From positions 1 to 30,498 of the forward strand of contig CANQIY010000004.1 in NCBI GenBank assembly GCA_947624125.1: a DNA stretch of 30,498 nt. The letters run 5' to 3'. This document shows, piece after piece, positions 7,510-16,656 of this stretch; the first letter of the stretch is position 1, and each line of letters opens with the position of its first letter. The notes under the pieces are model-generated. The model worked only from the letters and a program-made list of their open reading frames with translations, was not told the DNA's origin and searched no databases. Both the position numbers and the translations under genes were made by a program. The DNA is from an uncultured Bacilli bacterium. Its GTDB lineage: Bacteria > Bacillota_I > Bacilli_A > RF39 > UBA660.

Positions 7510-8865
7510 TTGAAGACGGATGAATTATTTACAAAATTTTTGCATGAACTTCAAGATAACGTAAGTCCTAGTACTTATTCCGTATGGTTTAATGATTTGG
7601 AATTAGTATCGATGGATAATAAAGAAATGGTTATCAAAGTACCTTTACCTGTTCACAAACAAGTTATTAGAACTACATACATGGATTTATTTGATGAAAC
7701 AATATTTGCCCTTACGGGAATAAAGTATGATTTTAAATTAGTTACTGAAGATGAAATTGTAAAACCTAGTATTAATGAAGAAGACAAGCCAATTTCCCAT
7801 GAAGATATAACCGTTGAATGGAATACTAATCTTGACCCGAATATGAATTTTGATAATTATATTGTCGGGGAATCGAATCGTTTAGCATATATTTCAGCCA
7901 TAAATGTTGCTCAGTCACCCGGAACTATTCGTAATCCTTTATTTATATATGGAAGAAGCGGTATTGGTAAAACCCATTTAATGCATGCCATTGGTAATTA
8001 TATTACCGAACATTCTAATAAAAAGGTTTTGTACACCACAAGTAATGATTTTCGCGATGAATATGCGGGAATTTCCAAACAAGAGCGGGGTCAGTCATCA
8101 ATTGAATACGCTAATAATTTTAAAAATAAATACCGGAATGTTGATGTTTTAATTGTCGATGATATTCAATTTTTAGTCGGCGCTGAGCTTACCCAACAAG
8201 AATTCTTTCATACTTTTGAAGCTTTGCATAAACAAAATAAACAAATTATTATATCGAGTGACCGAAGTCCAGATGATTTAAAGAAAATTGAGGAAAGACT
8301 TCGAAGTCGCTTTACATGGGGCTTACCTGTTGATATATATCCCCCTGATTTTGAACTTCGTTGTAAGATTATTGAACATAAATTATCAATGACAAGTATT
8401 AAAGATATTGTAGACCGTGATGTTATCGAATATATTGCTAATGCTTGTCCAAACGATGTTCGACATATTTTTGGAACTATTAATCGGTTACTTGCATATA
8501 CCGCGATGATGACACCTAAAAAAGTTGATTTAAATTTTGCTATTGAAGCTATTAAAGATTATGTCAATGTTAATATCTATCAGGAAAATACCATTGGGCA
8601 TGTCCAAAAAGTTGTTGCAGATTACTTCAAAATAACCGTTGATGATTTAAAAAGTAAAAAGCGAAATAATAATATTGCTAGACCTAGACATATCGCTATG
8701 TACTTATGCCGAACAGAAACCGAAGAAAATTTAACCAATATTGGTCTTGAATTCGGGGCGAGGGACCATTCAACAGTTATTGCCAGTTGTGACAAAATCA
8801 AAGCTGAACTGCAAACAAATGAAAGCTTAAATGATATGTTGAAAGAAATAAAAGCAAAGTTATAA
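7510..8865 (+). CDS. dnaA: Chromosomal replication initiator protein DnaA
   Basis: DnaA is the AAA+ initiator that binds DnaA boxes and opens oriC. The protein is about 451 residues. It shows the N-terminal domain I (SPSTYSVWF), Walker A GRSGIGKTHLMHAIG, Walker B VLIVDDIQFL, the sensor region, and the C-terminal DNA-binding signature GLEFGARDHSTVIASCDKI. I prefer a TTG start at 7510: a strong GGGGTGAGG lies 5 bases upstream, whereas the in-frame ATG at 7492 has no SD and would leave almost no leader. It is transcribed rightward away from oriC, with dnaN next after a spacer containing further DnaA-box-like sites. Confidence 0.97.
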   Translation: MKTDELFTKFLHELQDNVSPSTYSVWFNDLELVSMDNKEMVIKVPLPVHKQVIRTTYMDLFDETIFALTGIKYDFKLVTEDEIVKPSINEEDKPISHEDITVEWNTNLDPNMNFDNYIVGESNRLAYISAINVAQSPGTIRNPLFIYGRSGIGKTHLMHAIGNYITEHSNKKVLYTTSNDFRDEYAGISKQERGQSSIEYANNFKNKYRNVDVLIVDDIQFLVGAELTQQEFFHTFEALHKQNKQIIISSDRSPDDLKKIEERLRSRFTWGLPVDIYPPDFELRCKIIEHKLSMTSIKDIVDRDVIEYIANACPNDVRHIFGTINRLLAYTAMMTPKKVDLNFAIEAIKDYVNVNIYQENTIGHVQKVVADYFKITVDDLKSKKRNNNIARPRHIAMYLCRTETEENLTNIGLEFGARDHSTVIASCDKIKAELQTNESLNDMLKEIKAKL

Positions 8866-9006
8866 AGATGTTAATAAATTCATAATTTTCCACACTTAAA
8901 TTTTTCTTAAAAATGCGCAAAATAATAGTTTTCCACACAATTAACACTATAATAAAACATAATAATATTAATAATAAAAAATAATAAAAAGAAAGAAGGA
9001 ACGAAA
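8866..9006. promoter_or_regulatory. dnaA-dnaN spacer with two more DnaA-box-like sites and a dnaN promoter
   Basis: TTTTCCACA recurs at 8886-8894 and 8929-8937, the same variant found upstream of dnaA. A perfect TATAAT at 8948-8953 with a weak -35 may start dnaN transcription, and the second box would then overlap the promoter. DnaA boxes on both sides of dnaA resemble the bipartite origin of Bacillus subtilis. That interpretation is inference. Confidence 0.6.
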
Positions 9007-10125
9007 ATGAAATTTGTTATTGATAAAAATATTTTATTAGAGGCTCTTACAAATGTAAGTCGGGCCATTGGAACAAGAACAACCATTCCCATTTTAAATG
9101 GTATTCGTTTTGATTTACAAGAAAATGGGTTAAGTCTTTTAGCAAGCGATTCAGAGTTATCTATCAAAATTACAATAGAGGAAAAAGACATAAAACAAAT
9201 CGAACAATGTGGTAGTATGATAATTCAAAGTAAATATATTTTAGATATTATCAGAAAGATGCCAAGTGATATTATTTATTTTGAAAGTTTAGATACCAAT
9301 AAAATCAAAATATATACTGATAATAATGAATATAATTTAAATTGTTATGATATTAATGATTATCCACATATTTCTTTAGAAGAGTCAAAAGAACCAATTA
9401 CAATTAAAGCTGAAACACTAAAAAGTATTATTAATGAAACAGTTTATGCTGTATCAACACAAGAAGTAAGACCGTTATTAACAGGAATTAATTTAAAAAT
9501 CACGGGCAATAACCTAGAATGTATTGCGACAGACTCTTATCGGTTAGCCAAAAAGAATATTATTCTTGATGAAAATGTTAATAATGTTATCAATATTGTT
9601 ATTCCTGGTAAAAGTATTAATGAACTTGAAAAAATTCTTACTGATGAAGGGGATGTTATTATGCATATCTTTAATAATAAAATCCTATTTAAATATAATA
9701 ATATTCAATTTCAAACTAATTTATTAAGTGGAACATATCCTGATACAAATCATTTAATTCCTAATGAATTTGCTTATATGATTAATATTGATTTAAAATC
9801 ATTTAATGATGCGGTTGATAGAGCTAGTTTATTAACACAAAGTAAAGATAAGAATATTGTACGTGTTTTAATTGATGGTAAAACGATGATTATTTCTTCA
9901 AGTGCTAGTGAAATTGGTAAAACGGAAGAAAAATTAGCTATTGAATGTAGTAATAAAGAAAAATTAGAAATTGCCTTTAGTTCAAGATATATGCTCGAGG
10001 CTTTAAAAGTCATAAAAGATGATAACATTTTATTATTAATTAATTCCGATGATAAACCAATTTTAATAAAGTCAGTTAAAGATGAATCATTAATTGAATT
10101 AATATTACCAGTAAAAACTTATTAA
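9007..10125 (+). CDS. dnaN: DNA polymerase III beta subunit (sliding clamp)
   Basis: DnaN forms the ring-shaped dimer that tethers DNA polymerase III and other enzymes to DNA. At 372 residues it has the normal length and three-fold repeated clamp fold. Recognisable segments include the N-terminal MKFVIDKNILLEAL, TTIPILNGI, the central RPLLTGINLKI and DSYRLA, and the C-terminal LILPVKTY, which matches the clamp C-terminus (usually LILPVRTY). AGAAGGAACGAAA precedes the ATG. It follows dnaA as usual, but the gene after it is a ComK-like protein, not the S4-domain yaaA gene usual here. Confidence 0.97.
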   Translation: MKFVIDKNILLEALTNVSRAIGTRTTIPILNGIRFDLQENGLSLLASDSELSIKITIEEKDIKQIEQCGSMIIQSKYILDIIRKMPSDIIYFESLDTNKIKIYTDNNEYNLNCYDINDYPHISLEESKEPITIKAETLKSIINETVYAVSTQEVRPLLTGINLKITGNNLECIATDSYRLAKKNIILDENVNNVINIVIPGKSINELEKILTDEGDVIMHIFNNKILFKYNNIQFQTNLLSGTYPDTNHLIPNEFAYMINIDLKSFNDAVDRASLLTQSKDKNIVRVLIDGKTMIISSSASEIGKTEEKLAIECSNKEKLEIAFSSRYMLEALKVIKDDNILLLINSDDKPILIKSVKDESLIELILPVKTY

Positions 10126-10130
10126 AAAAA

Positions 10131-10146
10131 TATTTCCCGGGAAATA
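10131..10146. promoter_or_regulatory. Noc-binding site (isolated copy)
   Basis: A perfect 16-bp palindrome with the exact Noc-site core ATTTCCCGGGAAAT (10132-10145) begins 5 bases after the dnaN stop codon. It lacks the GTTNACATAA box that follows the array copies. It lies about 30 bases upstream of the extended -10 element of the comK-like gene, so Noc binding could affect that promoter. Confidence 0.8.
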
Positions 10147-10172
10147 ATTCGACAAATTATTTCCTTTTTATA

Positions 10173-10181
10173 TGTTATAGT
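10173..10181 (+). promoter_or_regulatory. Extended -10 promoter of the ComK-like gene
   Basis: TGTTATAGT fits the extended -10 pattern TG-N-TATAAT with one mismatch; no good -35 is seen. It lies about 30 bases before the gene start and just downstream of the isolated Noc site. Confidence 0.45.
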
Positions 10182-10210
10182 AAGAGCTAATTTTTAAAGG
10201 AGATTTTTAT

Positions 10211-10666
10211 ATGAATAATTATATAATTAATGATAAAACTATTGCAATAAGGAAGTTAGATAAGAAAACAATAATATATGATGTGGAAAACATTCGAGTT
10301 ATTAACAAAAATATTATAAATATATTAAATTTAAATTGTATGTTTTATGGAAGTAATTATGTAGGAAGAAAAAGAAGTGCAGAACAAATACTCCATATCA
10401 AATATAAAGCCCCTTTAATAATTAGTGAAAATCCTAATATTATCATGTTAACAATTAATTCCATTAGGAAAAATTCTGCTTTATTTATTGTTGTTAATAA
10501 AATAATTGATTATGAAATAGATACAGATGATTATGTAAAAATTATTTGTTGTAATAAACAAGTATTTAAAACCAATTTATCAAAGTATTCTTTTGAAAAA
10601 ATGATAATAAATGCAGTGAAGTTAAATAATTATCTAAAATGGCATAATTCAGTAAATTTTGTTTAA
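10211..10666 (+). CDS. ComK-like competence transcription factor family protein
   Basis: The 151-residue product carries the ComK family core C-x-FYGS-x-Y-x-GR (residues 43-53), followed by an L-x-I-x-x-KAPLII segment (61-71) and a hydrophobic strand with I-x-FPT-like spacing (IIMLTINSIRKNSALFIVV). B. subtilis ComK, the master activator of DNA uptake genes, has the same order of motifs in 192 residues, so this protein is shorter, mainly at the C-terminus. A strong AAAGGAGA precedes the ATG. It sits between dnaN and recF, the slot normally held by yaaA. A role in competence is inferred from family; the binding target is unknown. It could be a diverged regulator. Confidence 0.72.
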   Translation: MNNYIINDKTIAIRKLDKKTIIYDVENIRVINKNIINILNLNCMFYGSNYVGRKRSAEQILHIKYKAPLIISENPNIIMLTINSIRKNSALFIVVNKIIDYEIDTDDYVKIICCNKQVFKTNLSKYSFEKMIINAVKLNNYLKWHNSVNFV

Positions 10667-10684
10667 AACATAGCAAATTTGTGA

Positions 10685-10722
10685 TATAATTAATTTAGGT
10701 ATAGGAGTATTAGAAAATACCT
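10685..10722 (+). promoter_or_regulatory. Probable recF promoter and leader hairpin
   Basis: TATAAT at 10685-10690 has only a weak -35. Just downstream, AGGTAT (10697-10702) can pair with ATACCT (10717-10722), followed by TTTTA. This could be a weak attenuator or simply the end of the comK-like transcript. Confidence 0.35.
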
Positions 10723-10755
10723 TTTAGTGGCGTAGAGATTAAAGAAAGGCATAAT

Positions 10756-11841
10756 ATGAAAATCAACTCATTAAAACTGACTAATTTTAGAAACTATTCG
10801 AAGCTTAATTTAAACTTTAGTGGTAATCTAAATATTATTTATGGTAAAAATGGAGTTGGGAAGACTAATTTAGTCGAAGCGATATATTTATTGTCTTTAA
10901 CCAAATCTTTTCGAACTAGAATTGATAAAAATTTAATTAGGCATGGTGAAGTAAGTTTAAAAATTGAAGGTGAAGTAGAAACAAATAGTGTTGATAATTA
11001 TGAATTAATTATTAATAAAGAAGGTAAAAAAGCCAAAATTAATGGTAATGTAGTATCGAAAATGAGTGATTATATTACCAATATTAATATTGTGTTATTA
11101 GAGCCTGAAGAACAAATGCTGTTTTCAGCGTCACCTCAAGTTAGAAGAATGCTTTTAAATGTGGAAATTAGTCAATTACAAAAAGATTATATAAAATATT
11201 TAAATAGTTATAACAAAGTATTAAAACAACGTAATTTTTATTTAAGAGAACTATATGTTAATGGTAATGCTAGTAAAGATTATTTAAATATTTTAACTAA
11301 TAAACTAATTGATTATGGTAGTAAAATTTATGAATATCGAAAAATTTTTATTGAAGATATTAATAAATATATTGGTGAAAAATATTTAAAAGCCTTTGGT
11401 GATGGGAATTTAGAAATAAAATATGTTTCTGATTATAATGAAAAAAATCTTGAAGAAAGAGAAGAATTATATAATAAAAACTATAATCGGGAAGTAATTA
11501 TGGGTAAAACTTTGACGGGAATTCACCATGACGATATAATATTTCTCTTAGATAAAAGAAATATCGGGGAATATGCCAGTAATGGGCAGCAAAAAAATGC
11601 TATTTTTGCCTTTAAATTAGCGGAAATAGAATTAATTCATGAGAAGAAAAATATTTATCCAATTTTGATTTTAGATGATTTATTTAGTGCACTTGATAAT
11701 GAAAAAATTGGTAATATTTTTAAAATGTTAAATAAAGATATTCAGACGTTTATTACAACAACTGAAGTAGAAAAAACACGTGATTTAGGTGATGGTAAAC
11801 TATTTAACATTACCAAAGATGGTATTAAGGAGGGTATATAA
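10756..11841 (+). CDS. recF: DNA replication and repair protein RecF
   Basis: RecF is an SMC-like ATPase that helps load RecA at gapped DNA with RecO and RecR (recR is also in this window). The 361-residue protein has the Walker A motif YGKNGVGKTNLVEAIY (about 30-45), an ABC signature region around SNGQQKNAIFAFKLAE, and Walker B ILILDDLFSALD. Length and motifs are normal. It ends one base before the gyrB ATG. The remB gene often found between recF and gyrB in Bacillus is absent. Confidence 0.96.
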   Translation: MKINSLKLTNFRNYSKLNLNFSGNLNIIYGKNGVGKTNLVEAIYLLSLTKSFRTRIDKNLIRHGEVSLKIEGEVETNSVDNYELIINKEGKKAKINGNVVSKMSDYITNINIVLLEPEEQMLFSASPQVRRMLLNVEISQLQKDYIKYLNSYNKVLKQRNFYLRELYVNGNASKDYLNILTNKLIDYGSKIYEYRKIFIEDINKYIGEKYLKAFGDGNLEIKYVSDYNEKNLEEREELYNKNYNREVIMGKTLTGIHHDDIIFLLDKRNIGEYASNGQQKNAIFAFKLAEIELIHEKKNIYPILILDDLFSALDNEKIGNIFKMLNKDIQTFITTTEVEKTRDLGDGKLFNITKDGIKEGI

Positions 11842-11842
11842 A

Positions 11843-13771
11843 ATGGATGATAATAATTTACATTATAACGAAGGGGATATTCAAGTCCTAGAAGGTTTAG
11901 AGGCAGTTAGAAAAAGACCCGGAATGTATATTGGGACAACTGATGTTAAGGGTCTTCATCATTTAGTGTGGGAAATTGTTGATAATTCAATAGATGAAGC
12001 CCTAGCGGGATTTTGTAATCATATTGAAGTTATTATAAATAAAGGAAATTCGATTACGGTAAAAGATAATGGTCGAGGTATACCAGTAGGAATTCACCCT
12101 AAAACAGGTATTTCCACAGTTGAAACGGTTTATACTGTTTTGCATGCTGGGGGAAAATTTGGTGGCGGTGGCTACAAAGTAAGTGGGGGATTACATGGTG
12201 TTGGAGCATCCGTTGTAAATGCCTTATCGAAATGGGTAACTGTTACGGTATATAAAAATGCTAAAATATATGAAGCTAAGTTTGAAAATGGGGGAAAAAC
12301 GGTTCAAAGTTTAAAAGAAATTGGTGACTGTGAACCAAATAGAACGGGAACCACTGTGACATTTAAACCTGATTCTGACATCTTTGATACTGATATTTTT
12401 GATTATGAAACGTTAAAAATTAGAATTAGAGAATTAGCATTTTTAAATAAAGGATTATCTTTAACAATTAGAGATGATAGAGATGATGAAGATACAACTG
12501 GTGAAACATTTATGTATGAAGGGGGAATTACGGAATATGTTCGGTATTTAAATCAAAGTAAAACTCCTATTCATAATGATATAATTCATTTTGAGGGTGA
12601 AGAAGATGGTATTGTTTTTGAAGTTGCAATGCAATACAATTCCGGTTATAGTGAAAGTGTTTATTCATTTGTTAATAATATTAATACTCATGATGGGGGA
12701 ACGCATGAAGAAGGTGTTCGAAGAGCGTTAACAAGAGTTATTAACAATTATGCTAGAAAAGCTAATATATTAAAGGAAAAAGATGAGTCTTTAACGGGTG
12801 AAGATGTTAAAGAGGGATTAACGATGATTATTTCTTGTAAACATCCTAATCCTCAATTTGAAGGTCAAACTAAAGGAAGACTAGGAAATAGCGAAGTAAG
12901 AAAGTTAGCTGACAGTGTCTTTTCAAAAGGATTTGAAAGATTTTTAATGGAAAATCCGGATGAAGCAAAAATCATTGTAGAAAAAACAATGACTGCAGCA
13001 AGAGCCAGAGTCGCCGCCAAAAATGCTCGAGAACTTTCCCGAAGAAAAGGCGATTTAGATGTTGTTAGTAACTTTGGTGGTAAACTAGAAGACTGTAAAG
13101 AAAAAGACCCATCTGTTTGTGAAATATTCATTGTCGAAGGAGATTCAGCTGGTGGTTCAGCAGTTAAATGTCGAAATTCAATGACGCAAGCTATTCTTCC
13201 TTTAAGAGGAAAAATATTAAATGTTGAAAAAGCACGAATGGACAGGGCTTTATCCAATGAAGAAATCAGAACCATTATAACGGCTTTTGGAACAGGTATT
13301 GGTGATAATTTTGATTTAACTAAACTACGTTATAATAAAATTATTATCATGACTGATGCCGATGTTGATGGGGCACATATTCGGGTTTTATTATTAACAT
13401 TATTTTATCGTTTTTTCCGTCCTATTGTGGAAACAGGGCATGTTTACGCGGCTCAACCTCCTCTTTTCTGTATAAAACATGGTAAGGTTAGAAAATATGT
13501 TTTAGATGAAAAAGAAAGAGATGCTTATCTTGCATCATTAAATCCTAATACTAAATATGAAATCTTTAGAATGAAAGGTTTAGGAGAAATGGATGCCGAA
13601 GAATTAAATGAAACAACAATGGATATTAATACAAGAGTTTTAAGAAGAATTACAGTTGATGATGCCATCGCGGCGGATGAAGCTTTTTCAATGTTAATGG
13701 GTGAAGAAGTTGAACCAAGAAGACTATTTATAGAACAAAATGCTGAATTTGCGAAAAATGTAGATATTTAG
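11843..13771 (+). CDS. gyrB: DNA gyrase subunit B
   Basis: GyrB supplies the ATPase of DNA gyrase, which introduces negative supercoils. I place the start at 11843: AAGGAGGG lies a suitable distance upstream and the protein then begins MDDNNLHYNEGDIQVLEGLE, as in the family; the frame remains open 54 bases further up, inside recF. The 642-residue protein has the GHKL ATPase elements (EIVDNSIDEA, DNGRGIPVGIHP, GGLHGVGASVVNALS), the TOPRIM motifs EGDSAGGSA and IIMTDADVDGAHIR, PLRGKILNVEKA, and the C-terminal tail RRLFIEQNAEFAKNVDI. Confidence 0.98.
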   Translation: MDDNNLHYNEGDIQVLEGLEAVRKRPGMYIGTTDVKGLHHLVWEIVDNSIDEALAGFCNHIEVIINKGNSITVKDNGRGIPVGIHPKTGISTVETVYTVLHAGGKFGGGGYKVSGGLHGVGASVVNALSKWVTVTVYKNAKIYEAKFENGGKTVQSLKEIGDCEPNRTGTTVTFKPDSDIFDTDIFDYETLKIRIRELAFLNKGLSLTIRDDRDDEDTTGETFMYEGGITEYVRYLNQSKTPIHNDIIHFEGEEDGIVFEVAMQYNSGYSESVYSFVNNINTHDGGTHEEGVRRALTRVINNYARKANILKEKDESLTGEDVKEGLTMIISCKHPNPQFEGQTKGRLGNSEVRKLADSVFSKGFERFLMENPDEAKIIVEKTMTAARARVAAKNARELSRRKGDLDVVSNFGGKLEDCKEKDPSVCEIFIVEGDSAGGSAVKCRNSMTQAILPLRGKILNVEKARMDRALSNEEIRTIITAFGTGIGDNFDLTKLRYNKIIIMTDADVDGAHIRVLLLTLFYRFFRPIVETGHVYAAQPPLFCIKHGKVRKYVLDEKERDAYLASLNPNTKYEIFRMKGLGEMDAEELNETTMDINTRVLRRITVDDAIAADEAFSMLMGEEVEPRRLFIEQNAEFAKNVDI

Positions 13772-13782
13772 GAGGTTTAAGG

Positions 13783-16251
13783 ATGGAACAAGAAAAAGAT
13801 AAGTTAGTTGGAAATAACATTATAAAAGAAATCAAAGAGTCATTTATTGATTATTCGGTCAGTGTTATTATGTCAAGAGCAGTACCGGATTTACGGGATG
13901 GACTTAAACCAGTTCACCGTCGGATATTATGGTCAATGTATGAATCAGGTTATACTCCCGATAAACCGCATCGAAAAAGTGCCCGTATTGTTGGGGATGT
14001 AATGGGAAAATATCACCCTCATGGTGATTCTAGTATTTATGATGCTATGGTTAGACTTGCCCAAGACTTTAATTTTACACATACTTTAGTTGACGGACAT
14101 GGAAACTTTGGTAATATATCTATTCCTCGTCCAGCTGCATCTCGTTATACAGAAGCAAGACTTGCGAAAATATCACTAGAACTTTTAAAAGATATCAATA
14201 AAGATACAGTTAATTTTGTCCCTAACTTTGATGAATCAGAGAAGGAACCGGAAGTTTTACCATCTCGGTTTCCTAATATTTTAGTAAGTGGTACAATGGG
14301 AATTGCGGTTGGTATGGCTACGAATATTCCTCCTCATAATTTAGGCGAAGTTATTGACGGTTGTATTGCCTATATTGATAATCCAGAAATTGATACAATG
14401 GGCTTAATGCAATATATAAAAGGTCCTGATTTTCCAACGGGTGGAATTATTTTAGGCAATAATGGTATCAAAAAAGCTTATGAAACAGGTCGAGGAACAA
14501 TTACTATTAGAAGTAAAGCCACCATTGAAGAACATAATGGTAAGAATTATATTGTTATTGATGAAGTTCCATACGGGGTTAATATTACCGAATTAAAAGA
14601 AAAAGTAGCGGAATTAGTCCATAATAAAATAATTGATGGTATATCTGATTATCATACTGATTTGAAAAATGGTTTGAAAATTACAATAACACTTAAAAAA
14701 GAAGCTAATCCACAAGTCGTTCTTAATAATTTATTTAAACATACTCAATTTCAAACAAGTTATGGGATTATTTTCTTAGTAATTGATAATAAAGTACCAA
14801 GAACATTAGGTTTAAAAGATATTATTGCTAAGTATATTAATTATCAAGAAGAAGTTATTATTAGAAGAACGAGATATGATTTAGATAAAGCTGAAAAAAG
14901 AGTTCATATTTTAGAAGGTTATAAAATTGCATTAGATAATATCGATGATTTTATAAAAATTATTAGAGAATCGGAAACGGATATTATTGCCAAAGAAACT
15001 TTAATGAAAAAGTATGGCTTAACTGATGTTCAAGCTGATGCTATTTTAGAATTAAAACTTCGTCGTTTAACAGGTTTAGAAAGAGCTAAAATTGAAGAAG
15101 AATTAAGAGATTTATTACAAAAAATCGAAGAATATAAAGCTATTTTAGCATCAAGAGAAAAAATATTAGCTATTATTAAAGATGAGTTATTAGAAATAAA
15201 AGATAAATATGCAGTCGACCGTCGAACAAAAATTGATATGACCGCTATTGAGTATATTGAAGATGAATCATTAATTCCTGAGGAAGATGTAATGGTTGTC
15301 TTAACTAATAAAGGTTATATAAAGAGAACGACTAATGATACATTTAAAGTTCAAAATCGTGGTGGAGTTGGTGTCAAGGGACTTACAACAAATGATGAAG
15401 ATTATGTAGAACATCTAGTAAATTTATCAACTCATGACTTTATAATGTTTTTCACTAACAAAGGTAAAGTATATCGTCTTAAAGGTTATGAAATTCCTGA
15501 GTTTAGTCGTCAGTCTAAGGGAATACCTGTTATTAATCTTTTAAATATTGAAAAAGATGAAAAAATTAATTCAATTATAAAAATTAATAAAGATGATGAT
15601 GCTAAATATTTATTATTTACAACGAAAAAAGGTATTGTTAAAAAGACAAAATTAACGGAATTTGAAAGTATTCGTAATTCTGGTAAATTATGTATTAATT
15701 TAAATGATAATGATGAATTATTAGATGTTAAGAAAACAACTGGTAATAATATTATTTTGTTAGGTAATACAAATGGTAAAATGGTTAAATTTTCTGAATC
15801 AGAAATAAGAGCAATGGGAAGAACTGCGACTGGTGTTAAAGGTATTAATTTAGAAAATGGTCAATGTATATGTTGTGAAGTTGTTAATGAAGATTCGATT
15901 ATCTTGCTTGTAACAGAGAATGGTTACGGAAAAAGAACAAAAGTTTGTGAATTCCGACAAACTAAGCGAGGAAGTAAAGGTGTTTTAGCCTTAAGTGTAA
16001 CAGAAAAGAATGGAAATTTAATTAGTGCTAAAGTTGTTGAAGATAATAAGGATGTTGTATTAATGTCAACTGCTGGAATAACAATTAAATTACCAATTGA
16101 ACAAATTTCTATTTTAGGCCGTGTTACTCAAGGATTACGATTAATTAATTTGAAAGATAATCAATTACTTGCTACCGTAAGTGTTGTTGATAAAGTTAAA
16201 GAAGAAATCGAAACAAATGAGGAAATTGAAAATCCTAATTACGAAGAATAG
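13783..16251 (+). CDS. gyrA: DNA gyrase subunit A
   Basis: GyrA carries the DNA cleavage-religation activity of gyrase. The 822-residue protein shows the winged-helix region with GDVMGKYHPHGDSSIYDAMV, where Ser and Asp occupy the two positions usually changed in quinolone-resistant strains, and the catalytic tyrosine in SRYTEARLAK. The C-terminal beta-pinwheel has a GyrA-box-like NRGGVGVKGL. The SD AGGAGG precedes the ATG 11 bases after gyrB, so the two form an operon. A terminator overlaps its stop codon, after which the parS/Noc-site array begins. Confidence 0.98.
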   Translation: MEQEKDKLVGNNIIKEIKESFIDYSVSVIMSRAVPDLRDGLKPVHRRILWSMYESGYTPDKPHRKSARIVGDVMGKYHPHGDSSIYDAMVRLAQDFNFTHTLVDGHGNFGNISIPRPAASRYTEARLAKISLELLKDINKDTVNFVPNFDESEKEPEVLPSRFPNILVSGTMGIAVGMATNIPPHNLGEVIDGCIAYIDNPEIDTMGLMQYIKGPDFPTGGIILGNNGIKKAYETGRGTITIRSKATIEEHNGKNYIVIDEVPYGVNITELKEKVAELVHNKIIDGISDYHTDLKNGLKITITLKKEANPQVVLNNLFKHTQFQTSYGIIFLVIDNKVPRTLGLKDIIAKYINYQEEVIIRRTRYDLDKAEKRVHILEGYKIALDNIDDFIKIIRESETDIIAKETLMKKYGLTDVQADAILELKLRRLTGLERAKIEEELRDLLQKIEEYKAILASREKILAIIKDELLEIKDKYAVDRRTKIDMTAIEYIEDESLIPEEDVMVVLTNKGYIKRTTNDTFKVQNRGGVGVKGLTTNDEDYVEHLVNLSTHDFIMFFTNKGKVYRLKGYEIPEFSRQSKGIPVINLLNIEKDEKINSIIKINKDDDAKYLLFTTKKGIVKKTKLTEFESIRNSGKLCINLNDNDELLDVKKTTGNNIILLGNTNGKMVKFSESEIRAMGRTATGVKGINLENGQCICCEVVNEDSIILLVTENGYGKRTKVCEFRQTKRGSKGVLALSVTEKNGNLISAKVVEDNKDVVLMSTAGITIKLPIEQISILGRVTQGLRLINLKDNQLLATVSVVDKVKEEIETNEEIENPNYEE

Positions 16252-16277
16252 AACTATTTAAGTGGTTCTATTTTTTT
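16248..16277 (+). terminator. Intrinsic terminator of gyrBA
   Basis: ATAGAAC (16248-16254, including the TAG stop) pairs with GTTCTAT (16265-16271) around a 10-base loop, followed by seven T. It ends gyrBA transcription before the non-coding array. Confidence 0.75.
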
Positions 16278-16280
16278 AAA

Positions 16281-16300
16281 ATTATTTCCCGGGAAATAAT
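16281..16300. promoter_or_regulatory. Noc-binding site N1
   Basis: Perfect 20-bp palindrome ATTATTTCCCGGGAAATAAT containing the published B. subtilis Noc consensus ATTTCCCGGGAAAT. It lies directly after the gyrA terminator T-tract and is followed by GTTTACATAA at 16303. Confidence 0.88.
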
Positions 16301-16467
16301 TGGTTTACATAATATTCCTGCTGAATAAGATTATTTTCAATCCCTTTGATATGTGGATGTTACAGTAACTCTATTATTATATTATTAAATTACATTTATT
16401 AGTTACTTGTACTATTAATAATATATTAGAAAATATAAAAAATAAGAATATTAAATAAAACTTTTTG

Positions 16468-16485
16468 ATGTTTCACGTGAAACAT
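16468..16485. promoter_or_regulatory. parS site P1
   Basis: Perfect 18-bp palindrome with the parS core TGTTTCACGTGAAACA (16469-16484), matching the B. subtilis consensus TGTTNCACGTGAAACA. Its centre is 50 bases from that of N2. Confidence 0.92.
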
Positions 16486-16516
16486 TATGTAGAAAAATTA
16501 ATTAATAATCAGTAAA

Positions 16517-16536
16517 ATTATTTCCCGGGAAATAAT
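16517..16536. promoter_or_regulatory. Noc-binding site N2
   Basis: Same 20-bp palindrome as N1, followed by GTTGACATAA at 16539. Confidence 0.88.
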
Positions 16537-16656
16537 TGGTTGACATAACGTTCTTTCTGTTTCATATTTTGATATCAATTAAATGTATTATTTGTATAAT
16601 TAAACAAATTATAAAATAGTTTTATTACTTTTATATTAATGCTAAACGTATATTTC

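Noticed and set aside
13141..13190. Natural quinolone-resistance change in GyrB (KCRNSM in place of the usual QGRDR-type loop)
   Set aside because: The known resistance aspartate is in the EGDSAGG motif, which is intact here; the loop after it varies among bacteria and E. coli also has Asn there.
16281..16300. Noc palindromes as intrinsic terminators
   Set aside because: They have no loop and no following T-tract, and the gyrA terminator is a separate hairpin just upstream. Exact identity to the Noc consensus is a better explanation.
16359..16369. Small palindrome GTTAC-A-GTAAC between N1 and P1
   Set aside because: Single copy, not repeated in equivalent positions of the array; likely chance.
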